From: Ruminococcaceae bacterium UBA5391 | Lineage (GTDB): Bacteria; Bacillota; Clostridia; Oscillospirales; Acutalibacteraceae | Direction of reading: 5' to 3' | NCBI GenBank assembly: GCA_002410755.1 | Contig: DHOL01000008.1 | Coordinates: 1 to 14,722 of the forward strand | Length of the DNA stretch: 14,722 nt | In this document: piece after piece, positions 13,782-14,722 of the stretch | Position numbering within the stretch: the stretch's first letter is position 1 | How the letters are laid out: each line of letters begins with the position of its first letter | Position numbers and translations under genes: made by a program | The notes under the pieces: model-generated | What the model was told of the DNA's origin: nothing | Database searches by the model: none | Seen by the model: the letters and a program-made list of their open reading frames with translations, nothing else

Positions 13782-14666
13782 ATGAAAAAATTGATTGGAA
13801 AAATTCCCACGCTTTTTATTAATATATTGATTGCAGCCGCAGTCGGGATTGCAGCGTCAGCCTGCAGCTTTCCGGCTTTCCAGCTTCCTGTTTTCTCTTC
13901 GGCCCGGACATCCGTGCCGGAGTCAGGGGGGGAATCCCGCATTGTCTCTTCCGCCGCTGAATCAAGTCTGGCATCCCTGCCGGAGAGTCTCCCTTCGGAA
14001 AGCAGTGCGGAGCCGGAAAAGCAAAACTCCTCAGACGTGTCGTCATGTGAGGCAACCTCCGGCATGGTGGGAAAAGACTATTTTGATGATGCACTGTTTA
14101 TTGGTGACAGCATCACGGAGGGCCTGATGAATTACGGTGGAATCAGCAATGCAAAATTTTTCTGCCGTGTTGGCCTCAGCATTTATCAACTGTTTGAAAA
14201 CCCAAAGCAGGATGTAACTTCCGGTTTTACCCTCGAACGGACGCTCCAGGGCCGCCGTTTTGGGAAGATTTATATTTTGCTTGGAATCAATGAACTTGGC
14301 ACTGCAAATACCGATTATTTTGTCCGGCATTATTCTAATGCAATCGCAAAGATTCAACAGTATGATCCGGATGCGGTCTATTTTGTTGAATCGATCCTGC
14401 CGGTGACAGAAAAGAAATCGGAGAGCGGTGAAGTTTTTACCAATGAAAATATCCGTGCGCGGAATAGGGGACTTCAGACGCTGGAGAATGGGAAAAATAT
14501 TTTTTACCTTGACCTTTCCCCTGCCCTTGATGACGGCTCCGGAAATATGTGTGCCGATTATTCCGGCGACGGAGTTCATATTAAAGCAAAGTATGAAAAG
14601 CCGCTTGTCAATTATCTGAGAGTGTGTACGGCGGAAGCCCTGAAACGGGCCGAGAAGTATGGTTAG
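13782..14666 (+). CDS. Membrane-anchored SGNH/GDSL esterase-like protein
   Basis: The 294-aa protein has a basic start and hydrophobic segment (about 8-28) ending AASACSF; Cys28 gives a poor lipobox, so either a lipoprotein or an uncleaved anchor is possible. A Ser/Glu/Pro-rich linker (about 38-95) leads to an SGNH domain: FIGDSITEG with Ser110, LLGINELG with Asn170, and DGVHIK with Asp263 and His266, the expected catalytic dyad. Such proteins act outside the membrane as O-acetyltransferases or esterases and pair with MBOAT proteins, which supply the acetyl group. ATG at 13782 lies 7 nt after GAGGGG and 11 nt after the MBOAT stop, so the two are one operon. The complete Ser/Asn/Asp/His set suggests an active enzyme; transferase rather than esterase role is inferred from the neighbour. 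Confidence 0.9.
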   Translation: MKKLIGKIPTLFINILIAAAVGIAASACSFPAFQLPVFSSARTSVPESGGESRIVSSAAESSLASLPESLPSESSAEPEKQNSSDVSSCEATSGMVGKDYFDDALFIGDSITEGLMNYGGISNAKFFCRVGLSIYQLFENPKQDVTSGFTLERTLQGRRFGKIYILLGINELGTANTDYFVRHYSNAIAKIQQYDPDAVYFVESILPVTEKKSESGEVFTNENIRARNRGLQTLENGKNIFYLDLSPALDDGSGNMCADYSGDGVHIKAKYEKPLVNYLRVCTAEALKRAEKYG

Positions 14667-14694
14667 GTATAGTGATATGGTTCCGGCTCAAAGC

Positions 14695-14722
14695 GGGGGG
14701 ATATTTATATGAATATCCCCTC
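14695..14722 (+). terminator. Probable terminator of the MBOAT/SGNH operon, cut by window end
   Basis: GGGGATATT (14697-14705) pairs perfectly with AATATCCCC (14712-14720), loop of 6, extendable by two more pairs to 14722. It starts 28 nt after the stop codon. The expected T-run would lie beyond the window, so the call is provisional. Confidence 0.65.

Overview
The window looks like a chromosomal segment of a Gram-positive, moderate-GC Clostridia-type Firmicute, perhaps of the Ruminococcaceae/Oscillospiraceae kind. The evidence is strong AGGAGG-like ribosome binding sites, many TTGACT/TATAAT promoters with 17-bp spacing, frequent TTG/GTG starts, a GntR regulator carrying an RCK_C domain, and Firmicute-type versions of the housekeeping genes. 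Genus assignment is inference only. There are no tRNA, rRNA, CRISPR, IS or phage features; this is a run of short, independently regulated transcription units.

Layout, left to right. (1) The 5' end of a zinc-ribbon protein gene (minus strand) and prfB (plus strand) are divergent and share a 189-bp intergenic region with one good promoter each. This prfB needs no programmed frameshift. (2) A convergent minus-strand block follows: an alanine dehydrogenase/PNT-fold enzyme resembling N5-(carboxyethyl)ornithine synthase, preceded by a GntR + RCK_C regulator of BusR architecture (BusR senses c-di-AMP). The 318-bp gap between them holds the regulator gene's terminator, a near-consensus promoter, an inverted repeat on the expected transcription start, and a roughly 200-nt leader with a perfect 18-bp palindrome. 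(3) A 445-nt gap holds the regulator's promoter and one possible 31-aa membrane peptide. (4) A minus-strand two-gene operon encodes a PaaK-like adenylate-forming enzyme and an S51-family serine hydrolase overlapping by ATGA. (5) A LysR regulator (minus) is divergent from a two-gene heterodimeric ABC exporter (plus); two dyads lie between them, one fitting a T-N11-A LysR box over the exporter's -10. (6) A TrmA/RlmD-family Fe-S RNA m5U methyltransferase without a TRAM domain follows. (7) The right end is an MBOAT O-acyltransferase plus an extracytoplasmic SGNH esterase-like protein in one operon, probably O-acetylating a cell-envelope polymer, closed by a terminator hairpin at the window edge.

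The most unusual combination is region 2: a regulator of the family that controls osmolyte uptake in response to c-di-AMP sits beside an enzyme of a family that makes opine-like zwitterionic amino acids, with an operator-like dyad on the enzyme's transcription start. The ANL/S51 pair and the LysR/ABC exporter unit are the other accessory-like modules.
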